Source of the DNA: Syntrophomonas sp.
GTDB lineage: Bacteria > Bacillota > Syntrophomonadia > Syntrophomonadales > Syntrophomonadaceae
Reading direction: 5' to 3'
Length of the DNA: 64,000 nt
NCBI GenBank assembly: GCA_016841425.1
Contig: JAENZE010000009.1
Coordinates: 1-64,000 of the forward strand
Below the pieces are notes generated by a model. It was not told where the DNA came from, ran no database searches, and worked only from the letters and a program-made list of their open reading frames with translations. Positions 7,101 to 17,927 of the stretch are shown here, one piece after another. Position 1 is the stretch's first letter. Each line of letters begins with the position of its first letter. The position numbers were made by a program, and so were the translations under genes.

Positions 7101-10100
7101 ATGGTTGCTCCTTTGTATATTAACTGTGACTCAAGTGCAGCCCAGGCTTCACAGTTTTTACTCCAACATCAGATAGATGGGGTTAGAGTTGTTGACGATA
7201 ATTATAAAGTAGTCGGGTTAATAAGCTGGACTCATCTTTTGAAAATAATATCGGATGGGCTATCATATGATACACCAGTACATGAAATAATGTCCCAGGA
7301 TAAAGATAGCATCAGAATAGTGGACGAATTACAATCTATGGCGGACAAGTTTATATATGAAGATGGAGATTCTAATGAGATAGAAAACCGTTCTTTGTAT
7401 AATCTAACTATGTCCTTTTTTGAAATCCTTCAGAGAAAAAAGCAGGAATGGGATATATGCCTGGATTCTATATATAATCCCCTGATTGCAGTTGATAAAG
7501 AAGAAAGAATTACCATTTTCAATAAATCTTTAGAGGAAGTATCTGGACTATCAGCCAATGAAGCCTACGGAAGGCATGTCAACGAGGTTTTTGACATGAG
7601 TGAATTAGGTAAGATACTAAAAAGCGGAAAGAAGCAGACCCTTCAAGAAATCAAATATCGGGGCAAAACTCTGTTGTCCAACCGGGCACCTATTACCGTG
7701 GATGGACAGATTGTAGGTGCAGTTGCTGTTTTGCAGGATATTTCGGAACTGCACAACGCAATTGAGGAATTAGAGCTAACCAAAAAACTTAACCAGCAGC
7801 TAGATGCAATATTTGAATCCTCCTATGATGGTCTGTATATAACCGATGGGGAGGGCAATACCCTGCGACTTAATAAAGCTTTTGAGCGTATTATGGGGGT
7901 GTATGCCGAAGAGTGCGTAGGACGTAATATGGCGGATCTGGTCGAGGAAGGATATTTTACGCGGTCAGGAACTCTACTGGTACTGGAGCGCAAACATTCG
8001 GTTACTATACCTTTACAGTCCAAGGCCGGGAAGAATGCACTGGTTACTAGCAATCCTATATTTGACGAAGATGGTAACATTGTTTTGGTGGTTACGAATG
8101 TTCGGGATTTGACTGATTTAATAGATCTCGAACAACAGTTAGAAGATGTAAAAGTCTTAAGAGAACGAGAACTCGATGCCATAGTTGAATCATCCTTTGA
8201 CGGTCTGTATATTACCGATGGGCATGGTAAAACCCTGCGGGTGAATAAAGGCTTTGAACGCATCACTGGAATCACTGCAGAGCAGATAACCGGGCGCTAT
8301 ATGGAGGACCTGGTTAAGGATGGTGTCTATTCTACTTCAGGTAGTTTGCTGGCCATAGAGAAAAGGGAAACTGTTACTGTTCAACTGAAAGCGAAGTCCC
8401 GTAAGGATATACTGGTCACCAGCACACCCATTTTTGATGACGAAGGTGAAGTGGTAATGGTAGTCACCAACGTCAGGGATATGACCGAACTGATATCACT
8501 GGAACGTAAATTGGAACGAGTAGAAGGATTGAGGCAAAAAGAACTGGATGCTATTTATAATTCTTCCTACGATGGTTTGTATATTACTGATGGAGAGGGC
8601 ACTACCTTGAGCCTCAATAAGGCTTTTGAACGAATCATGGGGGTCACCGCAGACGAATGTGTGGGACGTAATATGGCAGATCTGGTACGAGACGGGGTAT
8701 TTACCCGCTCAGGTACCCTGCTGGCAATAAAAAGCCGCGAAACAGTTACTATTCCGCTGCAATCAAAAACTGGCAAAAACGCACTGGTTACCAGTACTCC
8801 TGTTTTTGACAATACGGGAGAGATTGTTCTGGTAGTTACCAACGTACGAGACTTAACTGACCTTATCGATTTGGAACACAAACTAGAACAGGTAGAAGGG
8901 TTAAGGCAGCGGGAGCTGGGAGCTATATTTGATTCATCCTACGATGGTCTTTATATAACCGACGGTCAGGGAAATACTCTGCAATTAAACAAGGCTTTTG
9001 AACGCATCATGGGTGTCAAACCTGAAGAGTGTGTGGGGCAGAACATGGCGGACCTGGTCCGGGACGGGGTATTCACTCGCTCAGGTACTCTGCTGGCGAT
9101 AAAAACCCGTGAAACAGCTACCATTCCTCTGCAATCAAAAACAGGTAAAAACGCTCTGGTTACCAGCACACCTATTTTTGATGAAGATGGCAACATAATC
9201 CTGGTCGTTACCAACGTACGTGATATTACGGAACTGAATGACCTGCAGGGAAAAGTTGAACAACTGGAAGGCTTGAGCCGTATGTATCAGGTGCAGTTGA
9301 ATGAGCTGAAGAGCTCTAAGAGCTGTATACTGCACTCTAACAAAATGCGCAAGCTCCTTAAGATAGTTAACCATGTTTCAACTGTTGACTCCACGGTTCT
9401 TATCCTGGGGGAGTCAGGGGTAGGAAAAGAAGTAGTAGCCGATATACTTTATACCAGCAGTCCCAGGGCAAATAAACCTTTTATCAAAGTAAACTGTGGT
9501 GCAATACCCCATAATCTGCTGGAATCAGAATTGTTCGGTTATGAACCCGGGGCATTTTCAGGAGCCAGTAAAACTGGTAAGGCTGGTATGTTTGAGCTGG
9601 CAGACGGTGGTATCTTATTCCTGGATGAAATAGCTGAAATGCCCCTGGATCTACAAGTTAAGCTGTTAAGAGTCTTACAGAATAACAGGATAATGAGAAT
9701 TGGAGGAACCAAAGAGATTGAAGTTGATGTAAGGATTATTACGGGCACCAACCGAAATCTTCAAAACATGGTAGCAGAAAACCTATTTCGGAAGGACCTT
9801 TACTATCGGCTTAATGTAGTACCTATCTTCGTTCCGCCTCTGCGTGAACGCCGAGAAGATATACCAGTCTTGACCAGGCATTTCCTGGAAGTGTTTAACC
9901 GTCGCCATAAGATGAATAAACGTCTTTCCGCTGACGTTCTAAAATACTTTGTCTCTTATGACTGGCCAGGAAATGTAAGAGAACTAGAAAATCTTATAGA
10001 AAGACTGGTAGTTACTACCCAGTCTGACATCATAGGAATGGAAGATTTATCTTCCTGGGCAGAACTAGAAGCTGCATCTCAACCAAAAACGGAAATCATA

Positions 10101-10256
10101 CCACTTCATATGGCCCTGGAGAATACCGAACGAAATTTGCTGGAGGAAGCCTTTTCGATATATAATTCCACCTATGCAGTTGCCCGGGTTCTGGGAGTAA
10201 GCCAGCCTACTGTAGTACGCAAGGCCGCTAAGTATGGTATTGCTAAGCAGAAATAG
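7101..10256 (+). CDS. Sigma-54-dependent transcriptional activator with CBS-like and five PAS domains
   Basis: About 1051 aa enhancer-binding protein. In order: a CBS-like segment (residues 1-65, [18 protein letters not shown]), a divergent PAS (about 120-230), four near-identical PAS modules with a 124-residue period (about 234-735), and an AAA+ domain. The AAA+ domain has Walker A GESGVGKE (about 769), the sigma-54 contact loop GAFSGA (about 816), Walker [10 protein letters not shown] (about 838) and the arginine-finger region [12 protein letters not shown] Fis-type helix-turn-helix ([18 protein letters not shown]) ends the protein. ATG 7101 follows a G-run at good spacing; TTG 7080 is also open. 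Neighbouring genes and the sigma-54 promoter at 17824 suggest control of the beta-oxidation operon, which is inference. The PAS signal is unknown. Confidence 0.92.
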   Translation: MVAPLYINCDSSAAQASQFLLQHQIDGVRVVDDNYKVVGLISWTHLLKIISDGLSYDTPVHEIMSQDKDSIRIVDELQSMADKFIYEDGDSNEIENRSLYNLTMSFFEILQRKKQEWDICLDSIYNPLIAVDKEERITIFNKSLEEVSGLSANEAYGRHVNEVFDMSELGKILKSGKKQTLQEIKYRGKTLLSNRAPITVDGQIVGAVAVLQDISELHNAIEELELTKKLNQQLDAIFESSYDGLYITDGEGNTLRLNKAFERIMGVYAEECVGRNMADLVEEGYFTRSGTLLVLERKHSVTIPLQSKAGKNALVTSNPIFDEDGNIVLVVTNVRDLTDLIDLEQQLEDVKVLRERELDAIVESSFDGLYITDGHGKTLRVNKGFERITGITAEQITGRYMEDLVKDGVYSTSGSLLAIEKRETVTVQLKAKSRKDILVTSTPIFDDEGEVVMVVTNVRDMTELISLERKLERVEGLRQKELDAIYNSSYDGLYITDGEGTTLSLNKAFERIMGVTADECVGRNMADLVRDGVFTRSGTLLAIKSRETVTIPLQSKTGKNALVTSTPVFDNTGEIVLVVTNVRDLTDLIDLEHKLEQVEGLRQRELGAIFDSSYDGLYITDGQGNTLQLNKAFERIMGVKPEECVGQNMADLVRDGVFTRSGTLLAIKTRETATIPLQSKTGKNALVTSTPIFDEDGNIILVVTNVRDITELNDLQGKVEQLEGLSRMYQVQLNELKSSKSCILHSNKMRKLLKIVNHVSTVDSTVLILGESGVGKEVVADILYTSSPRANKPFIKVNCGAIPHNLLESELFGYEPGAFSGASKTGKAGMFELADGGILFLDEIAEMPLDLQVKLLRVLQNNRIMRIGGTKEIEVDVRIITGTNRNLQNMVAENLFRKDLYYRLNVVPIFVPPLRERREDIPVLTRHFLEVFNRRHKMNKRLSADVLKYFVSYDWPGNVRELENLIERLVVTTQSDIIGMEDLSSWAELEAASQPKTEIIPLHMALENTERNLLEEAFSIYNSTYAVARVLGVSQPTVVRKAAKYGIAKQK

Positions 10257-10261
10257 TATAA

Positions 10262-10316
10262 GTGGGGTGCCGGGCACCCCACTACTTCAAGCGGCAGGTG
10301 ACTCCTGCCGCTTTTT
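10262..10316. terminator. Double hairpin terminator between convergent genes
   Basis: GTGGGGTGCC/GGCACCCCAC (10262-10282) is a perfect inverted repeat. AGCGGCAGG/CCTGCCGCT (10290-10312) follows and ends in TTTTT. The second is a standard terminator for the plus-strand activator gene and may also block readthrough from the minus-strand CoA-transferase. Confidence 0.85.
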
Positions 10317-10346
10317 GTTGGTATATTTAATTGTTTAATATGAGCC

Positions 10347-11690
10347 TTATCTCATTTTATTAACTTTCCGCCAGATGTTCATTTTTTCTGCTTCCTTAAT
10401 CAATTCGTCTCTGAAATCAGGATGGGCGATGTTGATCAATTCTTCCGCTCTTTGCCAGGTGCTCTTCCCTTTCATACTGGCTATCCCGTATTCAGTAACC
10501 AGCATATGGGTAGCAGTTCTGGGGTCGGTAACTATCGCCCCTGGACTTAGTATAGGCTGAATCCTGGACTTAACTACACCTTTGCTTTCAATGGTGGAGG
10601 GCAGACATACAAAACTCTGGCCGCCTTTGGATTTATATGCACCTTCCACAAAATCCAGTTGTCCGCCGGTACCGCTGATATGCCTGGTGCCTACGCTCTC
10701 TGAACATACCTGTCCAAACAAGTCTACTTCAATACAAGCGTTTATGGATACAAAATTGTCAATCTGAGCAACCACAAAGGGATTATTGGTATAATCAACC
10801 GAATATGAAGCTAAACCTGGATTGTCGTCTATATAATCATATAGGTCCTGGCTGCCCATGGCGAAAGAATAAACCTGTTTATACTTGTCGATGTTTTTAC
10901 AGGCACCCGTTATTTTACCGGCTTTTACCATTTCCAGATATGCATCAACGTACATTTCAGTATGAACACCCAGATTCTTTAAATCAGAATTAGCAACCAT
11001 AGTTCCCACCGCATTGGGAGTGCCTCCGATACCCAGCTGTATACAGTTGCCGTCATATAAGCGTCCGATAATGAATTCGGCTATCTTGGTTTCAACCTCA
11101 GAAGGCTTAGATGATCCCAATACCATTATCGGCTCATTTCTGCTTTCCATAATATAATCTACCTGGGTAACATGCACACATTCCTGATTTCCTCCCAGAC
11201 ATCTGGGCATCTTGCTGTTAACTTCCAGTATGGTTATTTCAGCCGTCTCCATCATTGCCCAATTGTTAACAGCACTTCCGCCAAAGTTGAAATACCCATG
11301 TTTATCCATAGAGGTAACTTGAATAACTGCCACGTTGTCAGGTGTACAGTCTTTTCTGGTCATCATAGGATTTTCGTGGAATTTCATGGGAATATAATAC
11401 AGATTTTTCCCAATAAATTTCTTATCATGACCTGCTATATGCCAGCTGTTCCAGGTGAAATGTTCCCCGCTGGGATCGGCTTCAGCGGTAAAATGCTGAT
11501 AAGCACCGATATCGCATTTTATATTTACATCGTATAATTCATCTTTTCTTTTAGCTAGAGCTTCATCAAAATCTCGTGCACAATTTATACCAAAGCCATA
11601 TTCTACCCAGTCGCCTGATTTTACTAATTTAGCTGCTTCATCAGCAGTAACCAATTTGCTTTTATATTCATCTAACCATCTCTGATACAC
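10347..11690 (-). CDS. Acyl-CoA:acetate / 4-hydroxybutyrate-type CoA-transferase
   Basis: 447 aa family I CoA-transferase of the acetyl-CoA hydrolase/transferase group. Landmarks are the N-terminal AAKLVKSGDWVEYGFG, the central IQLGIGGTPNAVG, GVHTEM with the probable catalytic Glu, and the C-terminal GGQLDFVEGAYKSKGG and TEYGIASMKGKS motifs. It likely moves CoA between acetate/acetyl-CoA and butyrate or a similar acid, activating the substrate. The frame opens at ATG 11708, but the ribosome site GGAGGAGG lies inside that extension. GTG 11690, eight bases after it, is the better start and matches the paralogue's N-terminus. It is last in the beta-oxidation operon. Confidence 0.88.
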   Translation of the reverse strand: MYQRWLDEYKSKLVTADEAAKLVKSGDWVEYGFGINCARDFDEALAKRKDELYDVNIKCDIGAYQHFTAEADPSGEHFTWNSWHIAGHDKKFIGKNLYYIPMKFHENPMMTRKDCTPDNVAVIQVTSMDKHGYFNFGGSAVNNWAMMETAEITILEVNSKMPRCLGGNQECVHVTQVDYIMESRNEPIMVLGSSKPSEVETKIAEFIIGRLYDGNCIQLGIGGTPNAVGTMVANSDLKNLGVHTEMYVDAYLEMVKAGKITGACKNIDKYKQVYSFAMGSQDLYDYIDDNPGLASYSVDYTNNPFVVAQIDNFVSINACIEVDLFGQVCSESVGTRHISGTGGQLDFVEGAYKSKGGQSFVCLPSTIESKGVVKSRIQPILSPGAIVTDPRTATHMLVTEYGIASMKGKSTWQRAEELINIAHPDFRDELIKEAEKMNIWRKVNKMR

Positions 11691-11767
11691 GTAAATTTCC
11701 TCCTCCATATTAATTATTTCAAATAAAGCACTACCTTTAATAATTAATCTGATATTATGGAGAACTC

Positions 11768-12412
11768 TTATACAGCCCTATTAGCAGATGTAGTCTTATG
11801 GATATATAGATGATATTTACCTGTTTTCTTAAAACCTTGTAAAAGATCATCATTATTACTACCCACAATCATATCTGCCTGAGATATATGAATACATTCC
11901 TGCCCTGGCACCCTGCCTTCGAGAATACGCTCATTTATCTCTAGAATCACGTACTCTGCCATCTCATAATAGTTCTGAAAAACCCGGTTTTCTGCAACGT
12001 TGCGGCCAAACCAGAAATACCCATTTTTATCCATGGGACTTACTGTAGCCATAAAAACATGACCAGGTCGCACATCATGGTCCGAACTGTTCTTATCTGT
12101 ACGCCTGCCAGCCTTTTTGGTTCCTCCTTCACGCATAGAACTTTCCATGGTTCCTGGACATATCCCCTCGTAAAACTTAAAATGTTCTCCAGAAAAGTCA
12201 GCATCCATAGCATAATACCCACAGGTGATATCATTGCAGATGATTTTGACATCGTTAAGTTCATCTTTTCGTTTGGCCAGTGCCCGATCAAGTTCATTTA
12301 TGCTGCATATCCCAAAGGCATATATCACACGGTTACCAGATTTTATTACTTTTACTGCTTCTTCTGCAAAAGTAAATTTCCGGGCATATTCATCTGTATA
12401 TTTCAAGCTCAT
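11768..12412 (-). pseudogene. Truncated CoA-transferase (N-terminal domain only)
   Basis: 214 aa. About residues 1-190 parallel the N-terminal half of the adjacent CoA-transferase: EEAVKVIKSGNRVIYAFG, the ALAKRKDELNDVKI block, SPMDKNGYFWFG and GQECIHISQADMIV. The protein then stops after an unrelated tail. The C-terminal catalytic half with the GVHTEM glutamate and the GGQLDF motif is absent. The ribosome site (GGAGG) and start look intact, so a fragment could still be made. Most simply it is a duplicated and deleted copy of the downstream gene. Confidence 0.75.
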
Positions 12413-12459
12413 TTTGTAGCTACCTCCATAATAACCGTTCTGTTAATGTTTTATTTGCT

Positions 12460-12489
12460 GAGAGCGGAACACGGACCGGTCCCGCTCTC
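12460..12489. other. Hairpin between acyl-CoA dehydrogenase and truncated CoA-transferase
   Basis: GAGAGCGG (12460-12467) and CCGCTCTC (12482-12489) are perfect complements with a further GACCGGTC palindrome inside. It is just past the acyl-CoA dehydrogenase stop but has no T-run on the minus strand. It could be an mRNA processing or stability element that sets different expression of upstream and downstream genes. Confidence 0.5.
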
Positions 12490-12591
12490 ATAATGTTTAT
12501 TTCAGTTTCAAGTATCCGCAATCGGAAATTTAGACTTTTTTCAGTTCAGAACGTTAATAGCCTCCTGCCCTTGGGACAGGATCTATCTAGA

Positions 12592-14424
12592 TTACATGAA
12601 CGACTCCTCGGCAATTTCAATAGCACTCTTGTCGGCAGCCTTCATGGACTTCTCGAATCCGAAGACATCGGTAACGTGGTTCATTATATAGAATTTGGCA
12701 CTGGCAATTTTGCCCTTGTAGAAGTAGGCATCGAAGTGGTCGTCGCCCAGTTCTGCCAGTTTCTTGGCTGCTAAAATGGCCTGGTCGAGTAACAGCTTGC
12801 CGCAGTAGACTCTAGCGCCTGCATGCATGGTGCGAGTAGAGTAGAACTGTTTCATTTGCTTATCACCGGCCGTCCAGGCGGCATTCATCTCAACAATGCT
12901 TTTGAATGAAGTCATGGCATCAGCCATCATGGCAAATTCAGCTGCGAATTCGTCAGTCTTCTGACCGGCGACGAAGTCGTCGATTTCTGCCACCCATTTC
13001 TTGAACGGTGCGCCGTCCTTCATGGTGAACTTGCGACCGGTATAGTCTTGTGACTGAATGAAGTTGGTGCCTTCCCAGATGCCGTGGATCACGCAGTCCC
13101 TATATAGGGAGGCCGGGGCATACTCTTCCATGAAGCCGTAGCCACCGTGGCATTGGATCGCTTCCCCGGTGAGAATCCTGGCCATATCGGATGAATAGGC
13201 CTTGCACAGCGGGTTATTAATCGCAAACATGTCATCATAATATGCTCTCTCTTCCGGTGTAGCTGCATCTACGGCCAGGTCGCGGTAGAGATAGGATTGG
13301 TATATCAAAGCCCGTATGGCTTCCATGCCTGATTTCTGGTACAGCAGCATGCGGCGTACGTCTTCGTGTTCAATGATTCTGACGCTGGGGCCCTTCGGAT
13401 CAGTCGATTTTTTGCTCTGTACGCGTACTTTGGTGTAATCCAGAGCTGCGTAGTATGCAGAAGTTATGCAGCCCAGGGTGAATAAACCGGTGTTCAGACG
13501 TTCTTCATTCATATACGCGAACATCTGTGACATCCCTTTACCACGGCCATCTACCACTTCTTTTTCGCCTACCATCCATCCGTAGCATTCGTTGTTTTCA
13601 CCCATGGCCAGGGTAAGGGTGGAAGAACCGTGGATACCCATTTTGTGTTCAATTCCTACAGAGGTTACATCGTTCCATTTACCCATGGAGCCATCCTCGT
13701 TGACCCAGAACTTGGGCACGATGAACAGCGAGATGCCGGCGGTGCCTTCTTTGGCGCCCGGGGTCTTGGCCAACATCAGGTGGATAATGTTTTCCGCCAG
13801 GTCATGGTCGCCGGATGTGATAAAGCATTTCTGGCCTTTGAGTTTATACAGGTGGGGGGTGTCGGTGGGGGTTGCCTTGCTGGCAACCGCTCCGACCTCG
13901 GATCCTGCGCCCGGTTCGGTCAGACCCATGGTGCCGCCCCATTCACCGGTGTACATCTTGGGAAGGAACATGTCCTGTTGTCTTTGTGTGCCAAATTCCT
14001 GGAGCACGGTGGTAGCACCCTGGGTCAGACACCAGAACATCACTATAGCCGCGGATGCAGCAGACTGCATTTCCAGAATTGGTGCATACCAGGCCAGCGG
14101 TATTTTTCCGTCGCCGCGGAAACCAAACTGGGGTCCTAACTCGGCTTCACAAATGGTTTTGTAGACAGCTTTGAAAGACTCGGGAGTTACGACTGCATGC
14201 TCATCGCCGCCCACAAACGTCGCACCGATTTCATCGGCATCTTTGTTAGCCGGACACATAACGTCGCGGCAGATCTTGAAGTTAACATCGAGGAAATTAT
14301 CTATGTCATCGATTCCATAGTATTCTTTGTAAGCATCCAGGGACAAAAGCTTGTCCATGGGGAGCCATTCTTTTATCACGAACTTAATGTCACGGGTATT
14401 CATTTGAAAATTATTATGTGGCAT
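12592..14424 (-). CDS. Acyl-CoA dehydrogenase, large (~610 aa) type
   Basis: FAD enzyme that oxidises acyl-CoA to trans-2-enoyl-CoA, here probably butyryl-CoA to crotonyl-CoA. The FAD/substrate core includes GTMGLTEPGAGSEVG, KCFITSGDHD, CHGGYGFMEEY and IHGIWEGTNFIQS, where WEGTN carries the expected catalytic glutamate. At 610 aa it is much longer than ordinary 380-aa dehydrogenases; the extra N- and C-terminal parts match the subgroup that includes DmdC and other large enzymes. AGGAGGAG precedes ATG 14424. It follows the thiolase gene in the operon. Its electrons probably pass to ETF, but no etf genes lie in this window. Confidence 0.93.
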   Translation of the reverse strand: MPHNNFQMNTRDIKFVIKEWLPMDKLLSLDAYKEYYGIDDIDNFLDVNFKICRDVMCPANKDADEIGATFVGGDEHAVVTPESFKAVYKTICEAELGPQFGFRGDGKIPLAWYAPILEMQSAASAAIVMFWCLTQGATTVLQEFGTQRQQDMFLPKMYTGEWGGTMGLTEPGAGSEVGAVASKATPTDTPHLYKLKGQKCFITSGDHDLAENIIHLMLAKTPGAKEGTAGISLFIVPKFWVNEDGSMGKWNDVTSVGIEHKMGIHGSSTLTLAMGENNECYGWMVGEKEVVDGRGKGMSQMFAYMNEERLNTGLFTLGCITSAYYAALDYTKVRVQSKKSTDPKGPSVRIIEHEDVRRMLLYQKSGMEAIRALIYQSYLYRDLAVDAATPEERAYYDDMFAINNPLCKAYSSDMARILTGEAIQCHGGYGFMEEYAPASLYRDCVIHGIWEGTNFIQSQDYTGRKFTMKDGAPFKKWVAEIDDFVAGQKTDEFAAEFAMMADAMTSFKSIVEMNAAWTAGDKQMKQFYSTRTMHAGARVYCGKLLLDQAILAAKKLAELGDDHFDAYFYKGKIASAKFYIMNHVTDVFGFEKSMKAADKSAIEIAEESFM

Positions 14425-14582
14425 TATTAAACTCCTCCTATTTCTTTATATTTATTTATGACAGATGTCGGGACAGTATTTGCCGAACGGATTGGCCAGC
14501 ACCATCGATCCGTTCGGCCATCTGTAACAATTAAACTACAGCAGTAACCTTATGATAACGCCTTGCAGGTTTACCATATAGT

Positions 14583-15773
14583 TTAGAGCATTTCAAATAT
14601 GGTGGTGGTTCCCATGCCGCCGCCTATACAGAGTGTGGCCAGCCCGGTTTTGGCATTGCGTTTTTGCATCTCATATAGCAGTGTAACCATTATCCTGGCT
14701 CCAGAAGACCCAATCGGATGACCCAGGGCGATAGCTCCGCCGTTTACATTTACTTTTTCCATCTTGTCAGCCCATCCGCAGTCCCGGGCTACAGCCAGTG
14801 ACTGGGCAGCAAATGCCTCGTTGGCTTCTATTAGATCGATATCGTCTACGGTCATACCTGCTTTTTCAAGCGCTTTTTTGGTGGCTGGTACCGGGCCAAC
14901 ACCCATAATTGAAGGATCTACTCCACCGGAGGCGTAGCTTACTATCTTTGCCATCGGTTTGATTCCCAGTTCATCAGCTTTTTCTTTGGACATTACGATC
15001 ATGGCAGCTGCACCATCGTTTATTCCGGAAGCACTTCCTGCAGTAACGGTTCCGCCCTTTTTGAAGGCGGTGCCCAGGGTAGCCATTTTTTCCCGGGTAG
15101 TCATCCTGGGATGCTCGTCAGTATCAAATACTGTGTCACCCTTTTTACCTTTAATTACTACCGGCACGATCTCATCTTTAAATCTGCCTGAGGCAATGGC
15201 TTCTGCAGCTCTAACCTGGCTCAAGTAGCCAAAGTCATCTTGTTCTTCCCGGGTTAAGCCCCACTGTTCTGCCACATTCTCGGCAGTCATACCCATATGA
15301 TATCCATTGAAGATTTCCCATAATCCGTCATAAACCATGCCGTCTATGAGATCACCTTTTACCATGTTCATCCTATATCCCCACCGGGCATTGGGCAGGT
15401 AATAGGGATGAGCGCTCATGTTTTCCATACCGCCAGCCAGCACTATATCTGCATCCCCGGCTTTAATGACCTGGGCTGCCAGATGTACCGCTTTCATACC
15501 TGATCCGCAAACTTTGTTGATGGTGAAAGCTGGTATTTCAATAGGGATTCCAGCATGTATCATGGACTGCCGGGCTACGTTTTGTCCCTGTCCTGCCTGT
15601 AAGACACAGCCGAAGATTACCTCTTCAACCTGTTCGGGTTTAATTCCAGCCCTTTTGATGGACTCTTCCATTACGATTCTGCCTAATTCTACGGCCTTAA
15701 CATCTTTTAACGCACCCCCGAAGGTTCCTAATGCGGTACGACATACTCCTGCTACTACTATTTCTTTTGACAT
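14583..15773 (-). CDS. Acetyl-CoA C-acetyltransferase (thiolase)
   Basis: 396 aa thiolase. In this setting it would cleave acetoacetyl-CoA with CoA to two acetyl-CoA. The acyl-enzyme Cys is in [12 protein letters not shown] (about residue 89), the His in [10 protein letters not shown] and the second Cys in LCIGGGMG near the C-terminus, so all active-site motifs are present. Length equals typical AtoB/ThlA. It is the third gene of the operon, about 30 bp after hbd. Confidence 0.95.
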   Translation of the reverse strand: MSKEIVVAGVCRTALGTFGGALKDVKAVELGRIVMEESIKRAGIKPEQVEEVIFGCVLQAGQGQNVARQSMIHAGIPIEIPAFTINKVCGSGMKAVHLAAQVIKAGDADIVLAGGMENMSAHPYYLPNARWGYRMNMVKGDLIDGMVYDGLWEIFNGYHMGMTAENVAEQWGLTREEQDDFGYLSQVRAAEAIASGRFKDEIVPVVIKGKKGDTVFDTDEHPRMTTREKMATLGTAFKKGGTVTAGSASGINDGAAAMIVMSKEKADELGIKPMAKIVSYASGGVDPSIMGVGPVPATKKALEKAGMTVDDIDLIEANEAFAAQSLAVARDCGWADKMEKVNVNGGAIALGHPIGSSGARIMVTLLYEMQKRNAKTGLATLCIGGGMGTTTIFEML

Positions 15774-15802
15774 TGAGCTTCACTCCCTCTTTTATAGTTT
15801 AT

Positions 15803-16648
15803 CTATTTACGATAATCAAAGAATCCTTCACCAGTCTTGCGTCCCAGCTTATTGGCCCGGACCATCTTGACCAGCAGCGGGCAAGGACGATACTTGGGAT
15901 CGCCGAACTCTTTGTATAGAGTTTCCATAATCTTAAGGCAGATATCCAAACCGATCATATCGGCCAGGGCCAGCGGTCCCATGGGATGGCCAGCGCCAAA
16001 CTTCATGGAAGTATCAATATCAGCAGCATTGGCTACCCCTTCCATTAATGCATACATACCTTCATTGAGCATGGGAATCAATAGACGGTTAACAACAAAG
16101 CCGGGGGCTTCGTTGATTTCCACCGGAGCCTTACCCATCTTTTCAGAAAGGTCTTTAATGGCATCGAAAGTTTCCTGGCTGGTGTTAGCTCCCCGGATGA
16201 TTTCTACCAGTTTCATGGCTGGTACCGGGTTGAAGAAGTGCATGCCGATCACCTTGTCTGCTCTGCCAGTAGCGGCGGCGATTTCGGTGACGCTCAAAGC
16301 CGAGGTGTTGCTGGCTAAAATGCAGCTGGGTTTACAGATAGTATCCAACTCTTTGAAAATAGTTTTCTTAATCTCCATGACTTCCAGAGCAGCTTCAATA
16401 ACCAGATCGCAGTCTGCCGCAGCAGCCATATCAACTGTCCCGGAAATCCTGCCCATAACCGCAGCTTTATCTTCGGCAGTCATTTTGCCTTTATCAACAT
16501 TCTTACCCAGGATCTTATTGATTCCCGTAATCCCTTTATCAACAAATTCCTGTTTAATATCGCGTACTATAACCTCGAAGCCGGCTTGTGCAGCGGTCTG
16601 AACAATGCCTGCTCCCATAGTACCTGCTCCTAGTACCATTATCTTCAT
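15803..16648 (-). CDS. hbd: 3-hydroxybutyryl-CoA dehydrogenase
   Basis: 281 aa NAD(P)-dependent dehydrogenase that oxidises 3-hydroxybutyryl-CoA to acetoacetyl-CoA. The Rossmann motif GAGTMGAGI begins at residue 6. [12 protein letters not shown], the [13 protein letters not shown] segment with the catalytic His, and [15 protein letters not shown] are classic. The open frame runs back to 16726, but GGGAGG lies 7 nt before ATG 16648, which starts MKIMVLGAG at the usual place. With that start it no longer overlaps crt. Length matches clostridial Hbd (282 aa). Confidence 0.96.
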   Translation of the reverse strand: MKIMVLGAGTMGAGIVQTAAQAGFEVIVRDIKQEFVDKGITGINKILGKNVDKGKMTAEDKAAVMGRISGTVDMAAAADCDLVIEAALEVMEIKKTIFKELDTICKPSCILASNTSALSVTEIAAATGRADKVIGMHFFNPVPAMKLVEIIRGANTSQETFDAIKDLSEKMGKAPVEINEAPGFVVNRLLIPMLNEGMYALMEGVANAADIDTSMKFGAGHPMGPLALADMIGLDICLKIMETLYKEFGDPKYRPCPLLVKMVRANKLGRKTGEGFFDYRK

Positions 16649-16691
16649 ATAATTACCTCCCATAATTTTATCCAACACAGCAGTTTTCAGT

Positions 16692-17474
16692 CTATTTACC
16701 GGTAAAGTCGGCTTTACGCTTTTCAATAAAAGCAGTCATTCCTTCCCTCTGGTCAGCCGTAGCAAAACAAAGACCAAATGCATCTGCCTCTATAGTCATG
16801 CCTCTATTAATATCGGTCTGCAAACCTTCATTGGCGGCGGCTTTGCAAAGTCTTATGGCTGCCTGACCCTTGCTTAGGATTCTACCTGCAGTTGCCTTCA
16901 CAACATCCATCAATTCTTCGGGCGTTTGTACTGAATTAACCAGACCTATACGAAGAGCTTCGTCAGCACCTATGACGTCAGCAGTGTAAAGCAACTGCTT
17001 GGCCATACCGGCCCCAATCAAACGGGTAAGACGCTGGGTGCCGCCAAAACCTGGTATAATGCCCAGGCCTACTTCAGGTTGTCCGAATTTAGCTTTCACA
17101 GAGGCGATCCGAAAATCACAGCACATTGCTAATTCACATCCGCCTCCGAGAGCAAAACCGTTAACGGCTGCAATAACTGGTTTTTCCATAGTCTCAATCA
17201 TCATGAATACCTGCTGACCAAGAGCTGCAAAAGCACGAGCTTCCATAGCGGGCAGATTCTGCATATAAGCTATATCTGCACCAGCTACAAAGGCCTTGTC
17301 TCCTGCACCTGTTATGATTAGCAGATCTATATCATCATCTTGAGCAATACTGGTTATAGCATCTTTCAGCTCCAGGAGTGTTTCCTTGTTGAGCGCATTA
17401 AGCGCTTTGGGTCTGTTAATGTACAATGTTGCTATTCTATCTTCCTTTTCCAGCAACAAGTTTTCGTAGGTCAT
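16692..17474 (-). CDS. crt: 3-hydroxybutyryl-CoA dehydratase / enoyl-CoA hydratase (crotonase)
   Basis: 260 aa crotonase hydrating crotonyl-CoA to 3-hydroxybutyryl-CoA. The CoA pocket has [11 protein letters not shown], the oxyanion loop has [12 protein letters not shown] with the first catalytic Glu, and [16 protein letters not shown] holds the second Glu. Both catalytic glutamates are therefore present, unlike the paralogue at 50032. It is the first gene of the beta-oxidation operon, with a G-rich ribosome site just before ATG 17474. Its long 5' leader reaches back to a sigma-54 promoter at 17824. Confidence 0.95.
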   Translation of the reverse strand: MTYENLLLEKEDRIATLYINRPKALNALNKETLLELKDAITSIAQDDDIDLLIITGAGDKAFVAGADIAYMQNLPAMEARAFAALGQQVFMMIETMEKPVIAAVNGFALGGGCELAMCCDFRIASVKAKFGQPEVGLGIIPGFGGTQRLTRLIGAGMAKQLLYTADVIGADEALRIGLVNSVQTPEELMDVVKATAGRILSKGQAAIRLCKAAANEGLQTDINRGMTIEADAFGLCFATADQREGMTAFIEKRKADFTGK

Positions 17475-17514
17475 AAACCTCCCCCCCTCTATATAGATGT
17501 GTAAAAAAACTTAG

Positions 17515-17530
17515 CCGGTTTCAAAACCGG
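17515..17530. promoter_or_regulatory. Perfect 7-bp inverted repeat in the operon leader
   Basis: CCGGTTT and AAACCGG separated by 2 bp lie about 40 bp before crt. On the minus-strand transcript it can fold as a 6-bp hairpin and is followed a few bases later by seven T residues. It could act as an attenuator or as an operator. Confidence 0.45.
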
Positions 17531-17573
17531 ACTTAATCAATACTCTGTACCTCTGTCCCCCTTTCATTAATAA

Positions 17574-17601
17574 CTTATATTATGAAGTTTGGAATATGCA
17601 A
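17574..17601 (-). promoter_or_regulatory. Possible sigma-A promoter for the beta-oxidation operon
   Basis: On the minus strand TTGCAT (17596-17601) and TATAAG (17574-17579) are spaced 16 bp. It is a plausible but not strong basal promoter about 100 bp before crt. Confidence 0.35.
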
Positions 17602-17647
17602 TATTATTCGGAATCCTACCATTTATTATGATTAAGATTGGTCCACC

Positions 17648-17684
17648 TTTTTTCACCAGGTGTTGTAATTACCTGGCAAAAAAA
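17648..17684. promoter_or_regulatory. Inverted repeat flanked by T- and A-tracts
   Basis: CCAGGT (17656-17661) and ACCTGG (17671-17676) around a 9-nt spacer, bordered by TTTTTT and AAAAAAA that could extend the stem. It lies between the sigma-54 promoter and crt. A U-tract follows the hairpin on neither strand, so it is more likely an operator or mRNA structure than a terminator. Confidence 0.4.
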
Positions 17685-17823
17685 GAGGGGGTCTACTGTT
17701 GTATAGCGAATAAAAGGGTATGAGTGGTAAAGGGGTACAACCGCTATATAACAGTAGATAATATGAGAAAATGTGTTAATGGGATTATGATATATTTATG
17801 TTGCGTATCTGGCATACTAAGTA

Positions 17824-17838
17824 GCAATAAACGTGCCA
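17824..17838 (-). promoter_or_regulatory. Sigma-54 (-24/-12) promoter upstream of the beta-oxidation operon
   Basis: Minus-strand sequence TGGCACGTTTATTGC matches the RpoN consensus TGGCAC-N5-TTGC at every conserved position. It is oriented towards crt, about 350 bp upstream, with the predicted start near 17812. A sigma-54 activator gene lies just beyond the operon's far end. Confidence 0.75.
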
Positions 17839-17927
17839 TCAAGTCAAATTTTATTTTTATTTATTTAAATGCAAGGTATTATGGGGCATGGATACATTCA
17901 CTCATTAATAGAAAACAGAGGCCGGAG

